Shown: positions 43,427 through 57,711, counted from the first letter of the stretch. The stretch: DNA of 64,000 bases from Posidonia oceanica (GCA_037176725.1 JAZBRS010000077.1:2108001-2172000); one strand, 5' to 3'. Notes: generated by a model not told the origin, from the letters alone. A program made the numbers and translations.

Positions 43427-46400
43427 TGTTGACACCCCATCTTGGCAGGCTTGGACCACTTGGAGCCCTCCTGGTGATTGCTGGACTCAAACCCAAAACA
43501 AACCAAACCCTAACCCTCCTCTTTACCCTTCAAAGTCAAGCCAACTTGACCTAAGCCTTTACCCCTCTTCCCAAGCTCAAAACCTAGCCAAAATCCATAG
43601 GAAAACCCACCAACACCCACTTAGCAAACCTACCCAAGAACTTAGAAAATCTCAAACATTAGACCATTCCCAAAAACCCTAGAAAATCTAGGCAAAACTC
43701 CCCTTTTCTACACCTCAAAACCCCTCCAAAACCTTCTTAGAATCAAACCAAAACTTCAGAACCAACACCTCAAATGCTAGACTGCCCACTCACCAATTTT
43801 CATCCCATTCCAAGACCTTTAAGACCTCCATTCACCCAAATTATCCTTTTCTCTCTCCGGGATTATCATTTTCTCTCTCCTCTCTCTCTCCTGATTATCA
43901 TCTCTCTTTTCATCCCCTTCTTACCCTTTCTCTGGTCCGGCTGTGGGCCCCCTTTGTGCTTCTATCCTTCCTCTATCTTATTCCTATTTTTACTTTATTT
44001 TTAACACTTTCCCTAATTTTCAAAAAATCCTTTTCCTTCAACCCATCTCTTTTCCCTTATTTCTTTCTTTTTCCCTTCTCTTCTTCTTTCTCTTTTCCCC
44101 TTTCTTTCTCTTGCAAAAATCCATAAAAACCCCTAAAAATCTGTAAAACTCCAAAACATAAAAGAAACAAATCAGAGCCCTAAGAAAAACAATTAAAAAA
44201 CATTAAACAAGCAATTAAAAACCTAAACTTAACTAAATCAAGCTAAAAGGAAAACCAAGCATGTAAGCTAAAAAATGCAAAACAAATCAAAAGAAAATAC
44301 TAAAAAATCAAGAAAAAAACTAAAATGAAATCGAAACCCACCAAGAGTAAAAACCCCATCAGAAGAATTAAAAAACAAACCCTAAAAAGAAGAATCAAAA
44401 AACAAACATTGAAACAAGTAATTAAAGAAGCAAAAGACTTAACCTAACAAACCTAAGAAAAAACAAATTAAAAAGCTTAATTAAAAGGAAAAGAAAAACA
44501 CATTTAAAAGACCTAAAAACACCTAATCAGACAAGAGAAACCTAACTAAAAACATCAAGAAAAAGCAACAAATAAAAATCAAATATAACTCAAAAAGACT
44601 TAAGAAAAGAAAACCCTAAGAAGACTAAGACTTAAAAACCTAAAACCAATCCTGATTAATACGAAAATAAATCCTAAAAAATCCTAATCAATGTCCTAAG
44701 TATCTAACAAGGGAAACACAATTTTTAAAACAATTTAAAAAAGGTTTAACAAACATTTAATCAAGTGAAAACTAATTAAAAGCAAAACCAAAACCCTAAA
44801 ACCCTAATCAAGCCCAAGACACATTAATCAACCCAAAATGGTCATTAAAAAGCCTAATTAAAATCCTAATTCACATCACAACCTTTCTAATATTTTTATT
44901 TATTTTTAGTTCATTTTTACTTATTTTATTTCCTTTCTTTTCCCTCTCTTTCTTTCTTTCTTCCCTTCTTTTCTTTTCTTCTTTTTCCTTACAGGGCTCA
45001 ATCCGGCCCGTCTCCCTTTCTTCTTCATTTCTTTTTTTTTCTTTTCTCCTTTTCGGCCCACAGTCCGGCCTCCTCCTCCTTCTTCTTCCTTCTCCCTTCT
45101 CTGTTTTCCACTCTTTTCCTCCCGCGAACGGCCTACTGCAACAGAGCTCCCTCCACCATTCAAATTTCAAGCTTCCATCCTATCACCTACAGCAGCTCGC
45201 CGCTCTCTTCCATCTCAGCACCAATTCCAGGAGGCATTGAATGCCGGTTGCCTCGCCGACGCCCGTCGCTTCTGCTGCAGTGCCACCGGTTGAATTCAAA
45301 ACCTCCAGCGTGCCCAGCAGCCTCCGTCCTCTGATAAAAGCCAGCCCTTCAATCCTCCTTGATCGCCTTTTTGCCGTCCAAGAGAGAGAGCTGAGAAATC
45401 CAGAGAATTCCCAAGCAAACTCCCCTTTCTTCTCCCTCTGATTTTCAGCAACATTTCCTTTTTTCCATTCCCCTGAGACCAGCCCATTCCAGCATCCAAT
45501 TCTCTTCCTTTTCATCCCCCAAATTCACCCAGCACATCAGTGCCTTTCCTCCATCATTTCCCGGCTTTTTCCACCTCAGAACGACCCCCAATTCACCTGA
45601 AACTTCACTATTGAACCCACCACTTAACATTTCAGAATTGCTTTCATCACTGAACTCCATTTCTCCCCAAATCTTCCTAAATTACTCGCCTGAACTTCAC
45701 CTTCCAGAAGCACCTGACCTTCAGCCCTATCCTCCACCACAGACCACAAACTCCACAACAAACACCTGTCCCAACTCCTAATCAGAAAGCCGACCACTCA
45801 GCAAATCCACTCCCCAGCCTCCAGAACCATAATCCAATCTTCCAGAATCACTCTCCGAACCTCCAGCTACCTCCCGGAAGACTCCACCAGGTCCGACGAG
45901 CAGCAACACTCTCCCCCCACCTCCGGTTCCTTTCTGAGAACCCAAAAGTGCCAGATTCTGCTCCGAGCTTCGAAGCTCACGTCCGGACGTCTGGGAAGCA
46001 CCAGAAGATCGTCCTGAAGCAGCTCCAACCTCTGCGAGTGCCCGACGACCACTGCAGCGACTGGACGAACGTCGCTGGCCAGCTCCGGAACTGCCGAGGT
46101 CGGGAGCACATTCCAGACGCGGAGCCAGGTATTTCTTCACACCCTCAGCTCCCTCTTCTCCCCCTGTTGCTTCTCAGCCCCTTAGAAGTAAGTTTCCAGG
46201 CCTCCTGCCCCGTTTCTGCTCGCTGCTCCGGTCGTCTCGTCGCTCTGGGCAGCGGAACGCAGCTTCGGTGGTTGCCTCAGGTCCACACGGGTCTCAGGAA
46301 CGTTCTCCGGCCCTCAGAACGCAGTGTCGCTGCGTCGGTCGGCCGGACGAAGCTTCTGAAGCTCTGCAGACCTCCGGCGACCGCTCCAGCTCGTTCCAGT

Positions 46401-48289
46401 CTGCGTCGACCTCCGCCGAGCACCGTCCGACCTCCGTCAGGACCAGGAGCAGCTCCCCCGCTGGTCTGCGCGTCCCCAAGCCCCCTATGTCGGCGTTCAT
46501 GGATGCTGGCAGCTTGCTGCTATAGTGTCCATGGCCGCCGGCGTTTTACTGTTGATTTATTTTTCCTTCAGCTTAGTTTTCTGGTAAATATTGCATATAT
46601 GGTCTAAGTTCTTGATATTTTGCATTCCAGTCCTTATTTGATTTAATCTGCTGTTTTTTGAACTGAAATCATATTAAATTGCGTGAAATGTTTGTAGTTT
46701 TCTGTTTTTACATTTTGATCCTTTTACTGTGCTGTTTAGTTGTAAAATTTTATGCATCAGCCCCTCTGTTTTCAATTATTGCACATAGATCCTGCAGTAA
46801 ATCAGTTCATTTAAATGCATTGATTTTGCCATATTGCATTGCATTCTGGCCCCTTGCATGTTTCTGATTTTGCGTTTAGGTCCATGCACTGTAGAAACTT
46901 AGGTTTTATTTTGATTTTTGCATACTGCATTGCATGTTTTACCTCATGGTTTTGCATTTTTGCATGTAGGTCCATTTTAAATATGCAGTAACTGTTTTCC
47001 ATGCATTTTGGCTTATTGCATTGCATTTTCAACCCTGTTTTTCCCAAAAATTGCACATTAGTCTTGTCTTCTGATTTCAGAGCATGTTTACCATATAAAA
47101 TTGCATATTTGACCCCTACATGATTCAAAAATTACACATAGGTCCTTGCATCCTTTAAAAATCATGTAAAAAGACTGTTTTGCCCCTAAAGTTGCATCTT
47201 AGCTCCTATGCTTACAAAATTGCATGTAGACCCTCCACTTGCATTCCCGGACTTCCCAGAACCCTGTTTTCTGGAAAATTTGCACTTTAGACCCTAGTTT
47301 TTTCCAAAATTACCCTCTGATTTCCATTTGTTTTCAAAACTTCTTTTGATGCATACCCTCTTTTCAAAATAGCTTTCTGAACCCAGTCTTTTGCAAAATA
47401 ACCCTCTGCCCTCTCCTGTTTTCAAAACTCTCTCCTGTGGGCCCCATCCTTTTTGAAAATTTGCATTTAGACCCCTTCTCTTTTCAAAAATGGCATTTGA
47501 ACCTCTGTTTTTCTAAAAATTCCCCTCTTGTCTCTTCTTGCATCTTGCATGCATCCTGCATTCATTTAGCTTTGCGTTTTAGCATCCCTTTGCACACACT
47601 AAGCACCTTTTAGCTCCCCTTCACTTGGGAGGTCCTTTTGCACACCCCTAGGACCTCTTGAACACCTAGATCTGTTCTTCTCCCCTATTCTGGCCCTCCT
47701 GCCTTGAAGCTGCGATATCTTCCGATCCGGCCGTTGGATCTTCTCAAGTAAGCTGCCCAGGCGACCGCAGCGAAGCGCTCTTCAGCATGGACTTGACAGA
47801 TCTCAGATCAGGCTCCCGAATTTCTAGGTATGTCCTCCTGAACCCCTGCATTGCATTCATTTGCATGCCATTTCCATAGTTTTCCTCGTTTTCGATTTCT
47901 GTCTCTTTGAGCATGTAGAATAGGACCTCCTCTTCTTGTCTATCAACTCAGATCCCTGTTTCGCGTACTCTTGGGCGTTTGGTGTTGAGTTTTCCCTGGA
48001 TTCACCACTTAATGTGACTTTCTTCCCCCTTTTCCACGATCCGATCGCATCACGAGCTTTGGGCAGCATGCGAGACACACCGTGGAACGGTTTAGTGGGA
48101 AATCGTCGCAAAAGAGGTGGTAATCCCCCCGTTTGCTCACTCTCCCCATTATAGGTCTTCACACCTACTCTGTGTGGCCCCGGACAGCGCCTGTTCTCAC
48201 ACATGCGTTGTTCTACCTCCCCTTTTACTGCTTCTAATCTTTTCCTTGCATTTGCATTCGCACGGCTTTTTCCGAGGTTTTATCTCGTA

Positions 48290-48540
48290 GCTTTTGGCAC
48301 CGTTTTGCGTGCCCGCTCTCGTTTTGGCACCGTTTTGCGTGCCTGCTTTGTCTTTCGCACCGTTTTGCGTGCTCGCCCTATTTTTGGCACAGTTTTGCGT
48401 GCCCGACATCGTCTTTTGCACCGATTCGCGTGCCGCCTTGCTTTCTCGCCCGTTTTGCGTGCCGACCTTGTCTTTTTGCACCGTTTTGCGTGCTTTCTTG
48501 TTTTTCGCCTCGTTTTGCGTGTCTTACGCCGTTTTCTCTT
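48290..48540 (+). repeat. LTR minisatellite in E4, about 30-bp units
   Basis: About eight units with core CGTTTTGCGTGCC, the complement of the unit in E2 and E3 LTRs. Copy number is lower than in E3 (13-14) and E2 (18). Confidence 0.88.
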
Positions 48541-48794
48541 ACATGTCGATCGCATTGCATGGTTTTGCCGTTGTTTTGCTTTTTCGCTTGCATTTTCATA
48601 TAGGGCTGTGATGCTTACTGCCTGGAGTTCTCACGAGCCAGGTTTCGCCCAGTTCGGAACACAGACAGCGTAGCTGAGCACTTAGACAGCACGTTTGCTT
48701 TCTTGCCCTGCATCTCTCCACTTAGAGCACACTTTGAGCATTCATTTAGGCATTCATAGGCACATAGGCATTCAATCCTGTATTTCCCTACGTA

Positions 48795-48885
48795 TGCGAG
48801 CGTAAGCCTAGAAAGACCGATTCTCGGGCATGTCGGGGGTGCCTAACACCTTCCCCGCACGTAACAGGAGTCCTTGCCCTGTCTT
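48795..48885 (+). promoter_or_regulatory. Conserved LTR block with hairpin (E4 copy)
   Basis: GCGTAAGCCTAGAAAGACC, then GATTCTCGGGCATGTC, then GGGGTG-CCTAA-CACC-tt-CCCC. Near-identical in E1 (41020-41110), E2 (2521-2620) and E3 (8690-8790, 31708-31806), although the surrounding LTR has diverged. Confidence 0.6.
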
Positions 48886-49175
48886 TTGGCCCGTAATGAC
48901 CATACTACCCTTATCCTAGGCTAGAGTCATCTCATTTGCATGTAGTTGCATTTGTTTCCTTTGCATTGCTTTGCTTTGCATTTCTTGCTTGGTTTTGCGT
49001 GTTAATTCACGCATTTCCCCCGGTTTTCCTTGTCTCCCGTTAATGGACATGGTGGCGACTCTGATTTGTCTTATCTTTCCCTTTTCTCCTTGATTTTAAG
49101 TGTTTTCGAGTTGAGCCTCTTCCTCGGATCCAATCACCGCTAATAGCGAGCCTGATTCCGATCGGGATCGCTACA

Positions 49176-50523
49176 ATCAGCAATTCCCCCTGCATACTTC
49201 GCACCACCCACAGCACCCACTACACATCTGCCTGGATATGCCAGCCATCCTGTTGCTTCACCAGGCGACACGATGGTGGATCTGGAGGAGCACCTCGGTG
49301 CGACCCATACGGCGTATGTAGTCCCTATCCCTGCTGTCCCATCTCCTTTGGCAGCAACTCCACGATCCAACGACGACAGGTTCGCTGTTCTGGAGAAAGC
49401 ACTTCGACAAGTTCAGGGCGTGGACTTCCACTCCTACCAGTTCTAAGACCTCTGCTGCTTTCCAGAGGCGGTACTCCCACCGAAATTCAAGATCCCAGCA
49501 TTTGACAAATACAATGGTAGGGGCTGCCCCATCGCCCATTTGGAGGCGTATCGCGGAGACTTGGCTCAGCTTCAGGCTGATGACAGGTTATTGATCCGCC
49601 TGTTTCGAAAGAGTCTTACTGGCCCGGCCGTCAAGTGGTTCACGTCACTTGATATGGCCACCATTAAGACTTGGAACGACCTAGGCAGGGTGTTCCTGGA
49701 ACAGTATTCCTTCAATCTTGACTTGGTCCCTAAGCGCGAGGACCTCGTCACTCTCAAGCAGAGGAACAACGAGCCGTTCAGGGAGTATGTCGACCGTTGG
49801 CGTGCCCTAGCTGCACAAGTTCGCGATAGATCCTTTGACGAGGAATCTATCGAGATTATCATTCGAGGCGCGCAACCATCCACTGGGGCTCTGCTTGCCA
49901 TTCAGGCTGTCACTTGTTTTGCATCTCTGATTCGGGTCAGCACACGCGTGGAGAGCACCCTTTGGAGCGGCAATTTCCCAGTGCTCTCCGTCTTTGCCAA
50001 GCAAGCCACATCCCCCAGCAGCGGTGGTAGCAGCAGCAACACCAACAACAACGGCGACGGCAACAACAACAACCCTAGAAGGAGGGATCCCCCATGGCCC
50101 GCAGTTGCTTACGTCGACTCTGCTGCCACTCCTATCCACATGGTAACTTTGCCGGGCCCGAATTAGGTAGTGTATGCACCCACACCTAGTGCACCTCACA
50201 CACCACAGATCACCACCACCACCCGACCAGTCTACTCAGCCCCACCAGTTCGGTAAGGACAACACCAAGGGCAGAGACGGCTCCACCCTCAGTGCAACTA
50301 CACTCAGCTAGTAGAGCCATTGAGTGCTGTCCTTCCCAAGGTCGCATCACTCCTCATGCTCCCCGAAATCCACCCACCACCAAATCCTCTTCCGAGGTGG
50401 TATAGGACGGATCACTTCTGCAGTTTTCATCGAGTAGTCGGGCACTCGACGAACAATTACTTCACTCTGTGGGGAGTCGTGCAGGACCTGATTGACCGAA
50501 AGGTCATCAGTATCAACACTTAG
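49176..50523 (+). pseudogene. gag: E1 gag, 3' part, broken
   Basis: Continues the gag interrupted at 43426 (right target copy ATCAG at 49176-49180). It contains the capsid domain: LFRKSLTGPAVKWFTSL, FLEQYSFNLDLVPKR, EYVDRWRA, then an Asn/Gly-rich stretch. The degenerate zinc knuckle CSFHRVVGHSTNNY has lost its last Cys (Tyr). Stops include TAA at 49444 (E3 has Trp) and TAG at 50164 (E3 has Gln). It ends at TAG 50521-50523, aligned with the E3 gag stop. Non-functional. Confidence 0.88.
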
Positions 50524-53500
50524 GAGGCAGCATCTTCTTCCACCCCTCCACCAGCATCCCTCTCTACATTAGGAACAGCTCCCCATAATCCAAGCATCGT
50601 CCACTAGCCTCTGCCTGAGCATTCTGGCCCAAGGGGCGTGGGGACTTCAGGTGTGCATTCTCTCTTCTCATCTGGGCCCACTACGTCTGTGTTGGACCCT
50701 TCTGATCTGATTCAAGATCTTGCTATACCCATTTCTTCCTCTTTCTATCTTGCGACGCTCGCCAGCTCCGAGTTGGGGATTCACATCATCCGACTAGACG
50801 CCAAGCCGGAGCGTACTACCGCGAGGCCCGTCATACAACCAGAGGCTCAACCCCCCATTTGCCTGCAAGCCAGACCCTTGCCAGAACCAGCACAGCCTCC
50901 TCAGCTACAACCTTTACCTGCTTGCCAACTGGCAAATACCTCGGCAACCCCTCTCAAGCTCGCAGCTCGTGTTCCCCTGGTTATTAACCTAACTAGCGAT
51001 ACCCATCGCGTTCATTATGACTATGCCGTAGAAATGTGTGCGGATGTCACGCAGTCGGGGAGGATGTATAGAACCGCCGCCCCAGCAACCAAACCTGCAG
51101 CCTTAATAGCCAGGCCCAACCCCCTGAACCTACTCCGCCTATAAACCAACCACCGGTAGACCCATCCCCACCTGTGAGCCAAACTCTAGTAAGCCAATCT
51201 TCTGATCCCCCCTCTGTAGAACCTACCACCAAAATCACTATCCCTACCTCCAAAAAAGACCAGCCTTCAGCTGACATAACGGCCCAGCTGAAAAAGTCAA
51301 GGCTAACATATCCATCTGGGACTTGATCCATTCTTCCCATGAACACCGAGAGGCTTTCCTCTGTGTGTTCTAGGCCGCCTATGTGTCCCAAGCTATCGAG
51401 CCTTCAACTCTGGAAAATATGGTGGGTATGATCGCGGAGCTGTAGGTCATCTCTTTCTCGAGCGATGAACTGCCTCTGGCGAGGACTAACCATAATCAAC
51501 TCCTGTTCATCACAGTGTAGTTCAAAAGGTTTTACATTCCCCTCTCGCTGGTCGATAATGGGTCAGGCCTTAACGTCTGTCCCCTGCGCATAGCATTGAA
51601 GCTCAGATTCAAGGCCGAGGATATCACGCTTGCCATGAAGGGAATTACCTCTTTTGACAATACGCACCATGATTCCTTGGGGATCTTGGTTATTCCTCTT
51701 ACCATTGGCCTGGTCGAATTCGATGTTGAGTTTTATATCGTCGACTTAGAGCCCTCTTGTAATCTTCTGCTTGGGCGCCCTTGGCTGCACAAGCATCAGG
51801 TGATCCCCTCGACCCTCCACCGAATGATCAAGTTTCGCTACAACAACGATGTTATCGTTGTAATGGCGGAAAACTTTGACAAGGTGCCGGTCGAGGTGGT
51901 CTCTTCTGTATCCCAGCCAAGTATCCAATTTGATCCTAAGCCGACGGATACCTTATACCGTGTTAATTGGTTTGAGCCAGTTAACTTTATTCCTCTTCTT
52001 GAGCGTGTCAGCTCTCTAGCCGTTCATTGTAACCCTTCCAGGATGGTCGAGAACATTTGCCGTAGGTGGGGCTATGAGAAGGGAATGCCACTTGGGCATC
52101 ACGGCCGAGGGATCGCTGAGCTAGTTACTACCGAGGAGTGCGAAAAGTTCCAAGGCCTAAGATATGAGTGGCAACCCTGCAATGGTGAGCGCCTGCATTC
52201 AGGGAAGCGGAAGCTCGTGATCCCTCGGGACCTCACTAACTTCGTCAGTGCAGGTATTCTTGATACTAGCACGAGCCCAGCAACAGCCCAGCCAGCACCA
52301 TGCCAAAGCCCCCACTGCCGACAAAGGAGTGGGTCTGCATAAAGGATTGTTATTCTGATGAAGAGCAGCCTGGCACGGTTATTCCAACACAGTCCAAGGA
52401 AGAAGCCCAGATCAGCCCTGCAATCATTCGGTCAGTCTGCCTGGCCCTCCCTTATCCTGATACAGTGGCAGATTCAGCAAAGTCCGTGTCAGAGATGACT
52501 GTTTCCTCTTCTGCAGCTTCACTAATGCCTATGACAGCCATTTCGGAAGCTCCAGAATCCGGAGTACCTTTGCAGGCACTAGGCACTTGTCTACTCGCGG
52601 CCGCAGCTGCACTAGTACTGAAGTTATCTTTTCTGAGGGTGCAATCAGTCAATTCAGGCGATGGTGTGACTCAACCCACCTCATCAGTAGCTCCACAAGC
52701 AAAGCAGGCGGCACCATCAGCCATACTGCCATCAGCTTCAGCAGATCTAACGTTGTGGAATACCCCCGCCGCTACTACAGAGAAACAACCACCATCAATT
52801 ATGGTTGTTGGCACTTCATCCCTCAGAGCAACTGTCCAGCTATTAGACCATCAGAAGAGTGCCTTTGCCTCCCCTCCAGCCAGAACGCTATCCCTGTAGG
52901 CGCCACTATCAGTGACATCCCTGACCAGCCTGTTTGTATCTCAGATCCCCTTAGTGCCATAACCAATCGCGCCAGGAGGTCAGCCAGCCAACCAGCTAGT
53001 AACAGAACAGATGCCCCGACAGGTGATATGTTTAGAAGCCAGAGCAGGCCCCGTAGGTGCAGGAATCGCCGGGCAGGACTCTGAAGAGGTCGCTTGTGCC
53101 TATTATGTCGACACGCCCTCTGAAGATGAGGAAGGTGCGACCATAGAAGCCCAAGCGGCTAACAAGCTTGAAGACTTGGAATTTCTCTTCCAGGAACAAC
53201 TCGCGGTGTTCGCTGAGGACGCCGCCCAGCAGCACACGCTAAAGAAAGGGAAAGCCATGGTCACGGATCCCTCCCTGCAGCAAGACCATTCCTCAATCAT
53301 GGTCTTGGAAGAAGAACTGGAGGCAGCACCCACTAGGCCAGACGAGTTAATCGCTTCACAACCTGAAGGCGAGTCTAGGTGGTTCGTGCTGCACATGCCC
53401 TGCACAAGCGGTGCATCTGGTGACAATACACAGATTCGTCGCCTAGAAAACAGTTGCCCATCTCCAGCACTCCCCGCAAGCACATCTGAAAATGCGGAGG

Positions 53501-56500
53501 ATGAGATAGTACAGACAGCAGTAGTAGCAGACAGAGTAGTCCCAGCATTCCAAACAGTCCCAACAGTGACTGTGGTGCCAGAGCAGTCAGAACAGACAGA
53601 GCAGCCAGATCAGTCAGCGGGACCAGGGGCCACTGAAGCAGACGTCACCCACCGAGCCCACAGAAATACTCGGGTGAGTGTGACCATCCTGAGGTGTCAT
53701 CAGGATCAAGAGGCAGAACATGTCCACTCCTTCGACATTACAGACCCCACATTTGAGAAGGATATCCTCTTAGAACTCATTGCATATGAGGAGGAGGGGG
53801 ATATAGGCGTAGATGAGAATGATGAACCGTCACCTGAATTCCAACTTTATGATGATGACCTAGAAGGGCCCAACCTCCATGTCTAGGAAGAAATGGAGGC
53901 TATCAATGTTGGCGCAGCTAAGGATGCCAGAGAAGTCCGCATCAGCGCCCTACTATCGCCCCAGGCCAGAGCAGAGTTTATTGCATTCCTTATGGAATAT
54001 GCAGATGTCTTTGCCTGGAGCTATGAAGACATGGTCGGCCTTGATGTCGAGATCGTAGTGCATAACTTGCCTCTAGACCCAGACGCAAAGCTAGTAAAGC
54101 AGAAGCTTCAGAAGTGGCGACCACAGTGGCTGCTCAAAATCAAGGAGGAAATCATGAAGCAGCACAGTGTTGGCTTTCTCAAGGTCGTCCTCTATCCAGA
54201 ATGGCTCGCGAACGTCGTGCCTGTGCCCAAGAAGGATGGACGAGTCCATATGTGCATCAATTACAGGGATCTGAACAAAGCCAGTCCTAAGGACGACTTC
54301 CCCCTACTGCACATTGACGCCCTGGTGGACAACACTGCGGGGCACAAGATGCTCTCCTTCATGGACGGCTTCTTCGGTTACAATCAGATCAGAATGGCAG
54401 AAGAAGACATGGAGAAGACCTCATTTATCACCCCCTGGGGAGTCTTCTGCTATTAGGTCATGCCATTTGGGCTCAAGAACGCCAAAGCAACATATTAAAG
54501 GGCCATGACAACATTATTCCATGACCACATGCACCAACAAGTCGAGGTCTACGTAGACGACATTATTGCTAAGTCTAGAGAGCCTGAGGATCACCTTATC
54601 TGCCTCAAGAAGCTCTTTGACCGCCTGAGGAAGTACAAGCTCCATCTTAACCCCAGTAAATGTGTGTTCGGGGTATCATCCGGTAAGCTATTGGGCTACA
54701 TCATCAGCAAGAGGGGAATCGAAGTGGACCTGGGTAAGGCCAAAGCCATCATGGACATGCCACCTCCCAAGACTGAGAAGGAAGTCAGAGGCCTACTAGG
54801 GCATCTGCAGTTTATCAGCCGGTTCATTGTGCAACTCACACCCATTTGCGAACCGATCTTCAAGCTCCTAAAGAAGAATGCACGGATCAACTGGAGCGAG
54901 GAGTGCCAAGCTGCATTTGACAAGATCAAGCAGCTCCTGATCAAGCCTCCTGTCCTGGTCTCTCCTGTGCCAGGGAGACCCCTGATTCTCTATCTTTCTA
55001 CCATGCAGCATTCCATGGGCACCGTCTTGGGCCAACATGATGAAGCTGGTAGAAAGGAGCGTGCCATCTACTACCTGAGCAAGAAGTTCACTAATTGCGA
55101 AGCCAGCTATAGCACCATAGAGAAGACCTGCCTATCTCTAATCTGGGCCGTGCAGAAGCTAAGGCATTACATGATGGCGCACCCAGTCCAGCTCTTATGC
55201 CGACATGACCCCATCAAGTACCTTTTTCAGAAGCCGGCTATGGTGGGCAGATGTGTTAAGTGGTAGGTGTTATTGTCTCAATATGACATTACTTTCGTCA
55301 CGCAGAAATCAATGAAAGGGCAAGCCATGGCAGATCATCTGGCTGACTTCCCTTTACCTGAATACCAGCCTCTGCAGACGCAGTTCCCTGATGAAGACAT
55401 CCTGTTCGCCATGGAGAATTCAGAGCAGAAGGATCCTGAAGACGAATTACAGTGGCATCTGTACTTCGATGGCGCAGTTAATAGAAGGCGCAGAGGCATC
55501 GGCGCTGTCCTATCAACGCTACAGGGAGTTCTAATCCCCTTTGCAAGGAAGATGATATTCCCTTGCACCAACAATGAAGCAGAATATGAAGCTTGCCTTC
55601 TAGGACTGCAAGTCGCACTTGAGCATGGTGTGCGCAAGCTGCATGTGCACGGAGATGCGATGCTGGTCATCTCCTAGGTTAATGGCGACTGGAAGACTAA
55701 GGACACTAAGTTGGTACCATATCATGAATGCCAGCTCAAGCTAATAGGAGAATTTGAAGACATCTGCTTCACATACATGAATAGAGCCAATAATGCCTAT
55801 GCAGATGCTCTGGCAACCTTGGCATCTTGGCTTTCCATACCCGAAGGCCGTGTAGTAGACGTATTAGTCTCTCGTGTGGAACAGCCCGCACACTACATGA
55901 CCATCGAGGAGGCGGATCCAGTAGAGGAACTCCCATGGTACCACGACATTAAAGTTTTCCTGGAATCTGGCAGCCCCCCACCTGGTGCCTCAGTAACAGA
56001 CAGAAAGACTCTAGCGCATCTGGCGTCAAAGTATGTGATAGGGGCAGGATATCTGTACAGAAGATCTTACAACCAGATGCTCCTACGCTGCGTAGACAAA
56101 AAGGAGGCCAACACACTGATGCTCCAAGTCCATGCAGGGACTTGCGGACCTCACATGAATGGTGTGTTGCTGACAAAGAAGATCATGCTCTAAGGATACT
56201 TTTGGTCAACCATGGAGGCAGACTACTGCCAATTTGTGCGCAAGTGCCATAGCTGCCAGATACATGGGAACTTCATACACGCGCCCCCACAGTAATTGCA
56301 CAGCATGTCTTTGCCATGGCCCTTCTCCACCTAGGGAATTGATGTCATTGGTGCCATACACCCACCAGCTTCCAATGGTCATCGCTACGTTCTGGTGGCG
56401 ATCGACTACTTTACTAAGTGGGTGGAAGCGGCCTCCTACAAGACAGTTACTGCCGTAGCTATAGAAAAGTTTATCAGAAACAATATCGTAGCCCGGTATG

Positions 56501-57174
56501 GGATCCCACATGCGCTTATCTCTGATAATGGCACAAACTTCATTGCCAAGAGGATCGAAGACTACCTGCAGAGCTTCCATATCAAGCATCACCGATCCTC
56601 GCCTTATCGGCCATAGATGAATGGCGCGGTAGAGTCTGCCAACAAGAATCTTGTCAAAATCTTGAAAAAGATGGCAGAAACTCACAAGGACTGGCATGAT
56701 AAGCTCCCGTACGCGCTCTAGGTGTACAGGACGTCAGTCCGGACCTCAACAAGAGCTACCCTGTATTCTTTGGTGTACGGCATGGAGGCAGTGCTGCCTG
56801 TCCAAGTAGAGATCCCCTCACTACGGATCCTACGAGAAGCTGAGCTGGAAGAAGTAGAATGGGTCGAAGACTGTCGTATCCAGCTAAACCTGATTGATGA
56901 GCATAGGCTGCAGGCCATACATCATGCTCAGTGCTAACAAAAGCACTCGACCAGAGCATACCTTAAGACAGTTAGGCCCAGAAGCTTCAATCTAGGGGAT
57001 ATGGTCCTCCGAGCCATCCATCTCCCCGACGGTCGAGGGAAATTCCGGCCCAACTGGCGTGGCCCTTTCTTAATCAAGCAGATCTTCTCCAGCGACGCAG
57101 CAGTCCTTGAGGACATGGACCAGGTCGAGCAGTCCGAGCCAGTCAACTCATGCTACCTCAAGCAGTACTACTAG
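50524..57174 (+). pseudogene. pol: E1 pol, decayed
   Basis: Full-length relic of the same Pol as E3, in the same domain order. Protease DNGSG is seen at about 51556-51570, the G-patch-like stretch at about 52090, the acidic linker to about 53890, reverse transcriptase (YVDD at about 54551), RNase H, archaeal-type RNase H (YFDGA about 55462, NNEAEYEA about 55570) and integrase (DNGTNF about 56525). It has at least one frameshift (51120-51300) and about 16 in-frame stops, including 50605, 51371, 51443, 51518, 53884, 54454, 54496, 55264, 55675, 56191, 56293, 56332, 56614, 56719, 56935 and 57172. Most replace Gln, a few Trp: the pattern of C-to-T decay. Not functional. Confidence 0.93.
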
Positions 57175-57711
57175 TAGCCCGCCGCTGCCTTGCACAGCCT
57201 TGCCTCTTCTACTTCTTGCATTCCATCTTCCACATGCATTCTAGGCTTGTTTATTTTTCAGCAGAAAGTTGTAAATGTATTATGTACATTACTATCATTA
57301 AGTTCGATGACGAAAATCAGAGATGCTTGCCTGCTCCAGATGGAGTACCCTCTACCTCACCTGACACTACTTGGATGTCCTAACCAGTGAGGGAGCCACC
57401 ATCTAGTGAGGACAGACGAAATGTCTAAACCCCTTCAGGACTTACACCTCAAGAGGAAGAAAAAATCCAAGGGTGTGAGAGAGTGTAAGCAAGACCTACA
57501 TGCCTTAGTCTAGCCACCACAGAAGACTAGAAGGTGAAGACAAGAGTTAACCCTAGAGATAGAGGTGTGCAGTACGACCTCGTCCCTCCAATTTGCCTTG
57601 AGGAGGATCCACATCCACTCCTACAAATCCACAAGTCGTACAAAGCCTAGCCTTTTTTGTCTCAAAACTAGGTGCCCATTACCTCAAAGTTAGGGACAGC
57701 GGAAGCCTACG

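Larger units (their letters stand above)
43427..49175 (+). mobile_element. E4: solo LTR, 5,749 bp
   Basis: Starts TGTTGACACCCCATCTTGGC (identical over 20 bases to the E3 LTR) and ends GGGATCGCTACA, with a perfect 5-bp duplication ATCAG on both sides. There is no primer site, internal region or second LTR. It is therefore a solo LTR left by recombination between two LTRs that removed an element body of perhaps 15-17 kb. It holds AAACCCTAA telo-box-like motifs (43501, 44385, 44787), an A-rich stretch (44100-44870), a GC-rich segment (45000-46530), a donor-like TCTAG|GTATGTCC (47823-47835), a 30-bp array (48290-48540) and the conserved block (48795-48885). Confidence 0.95.
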
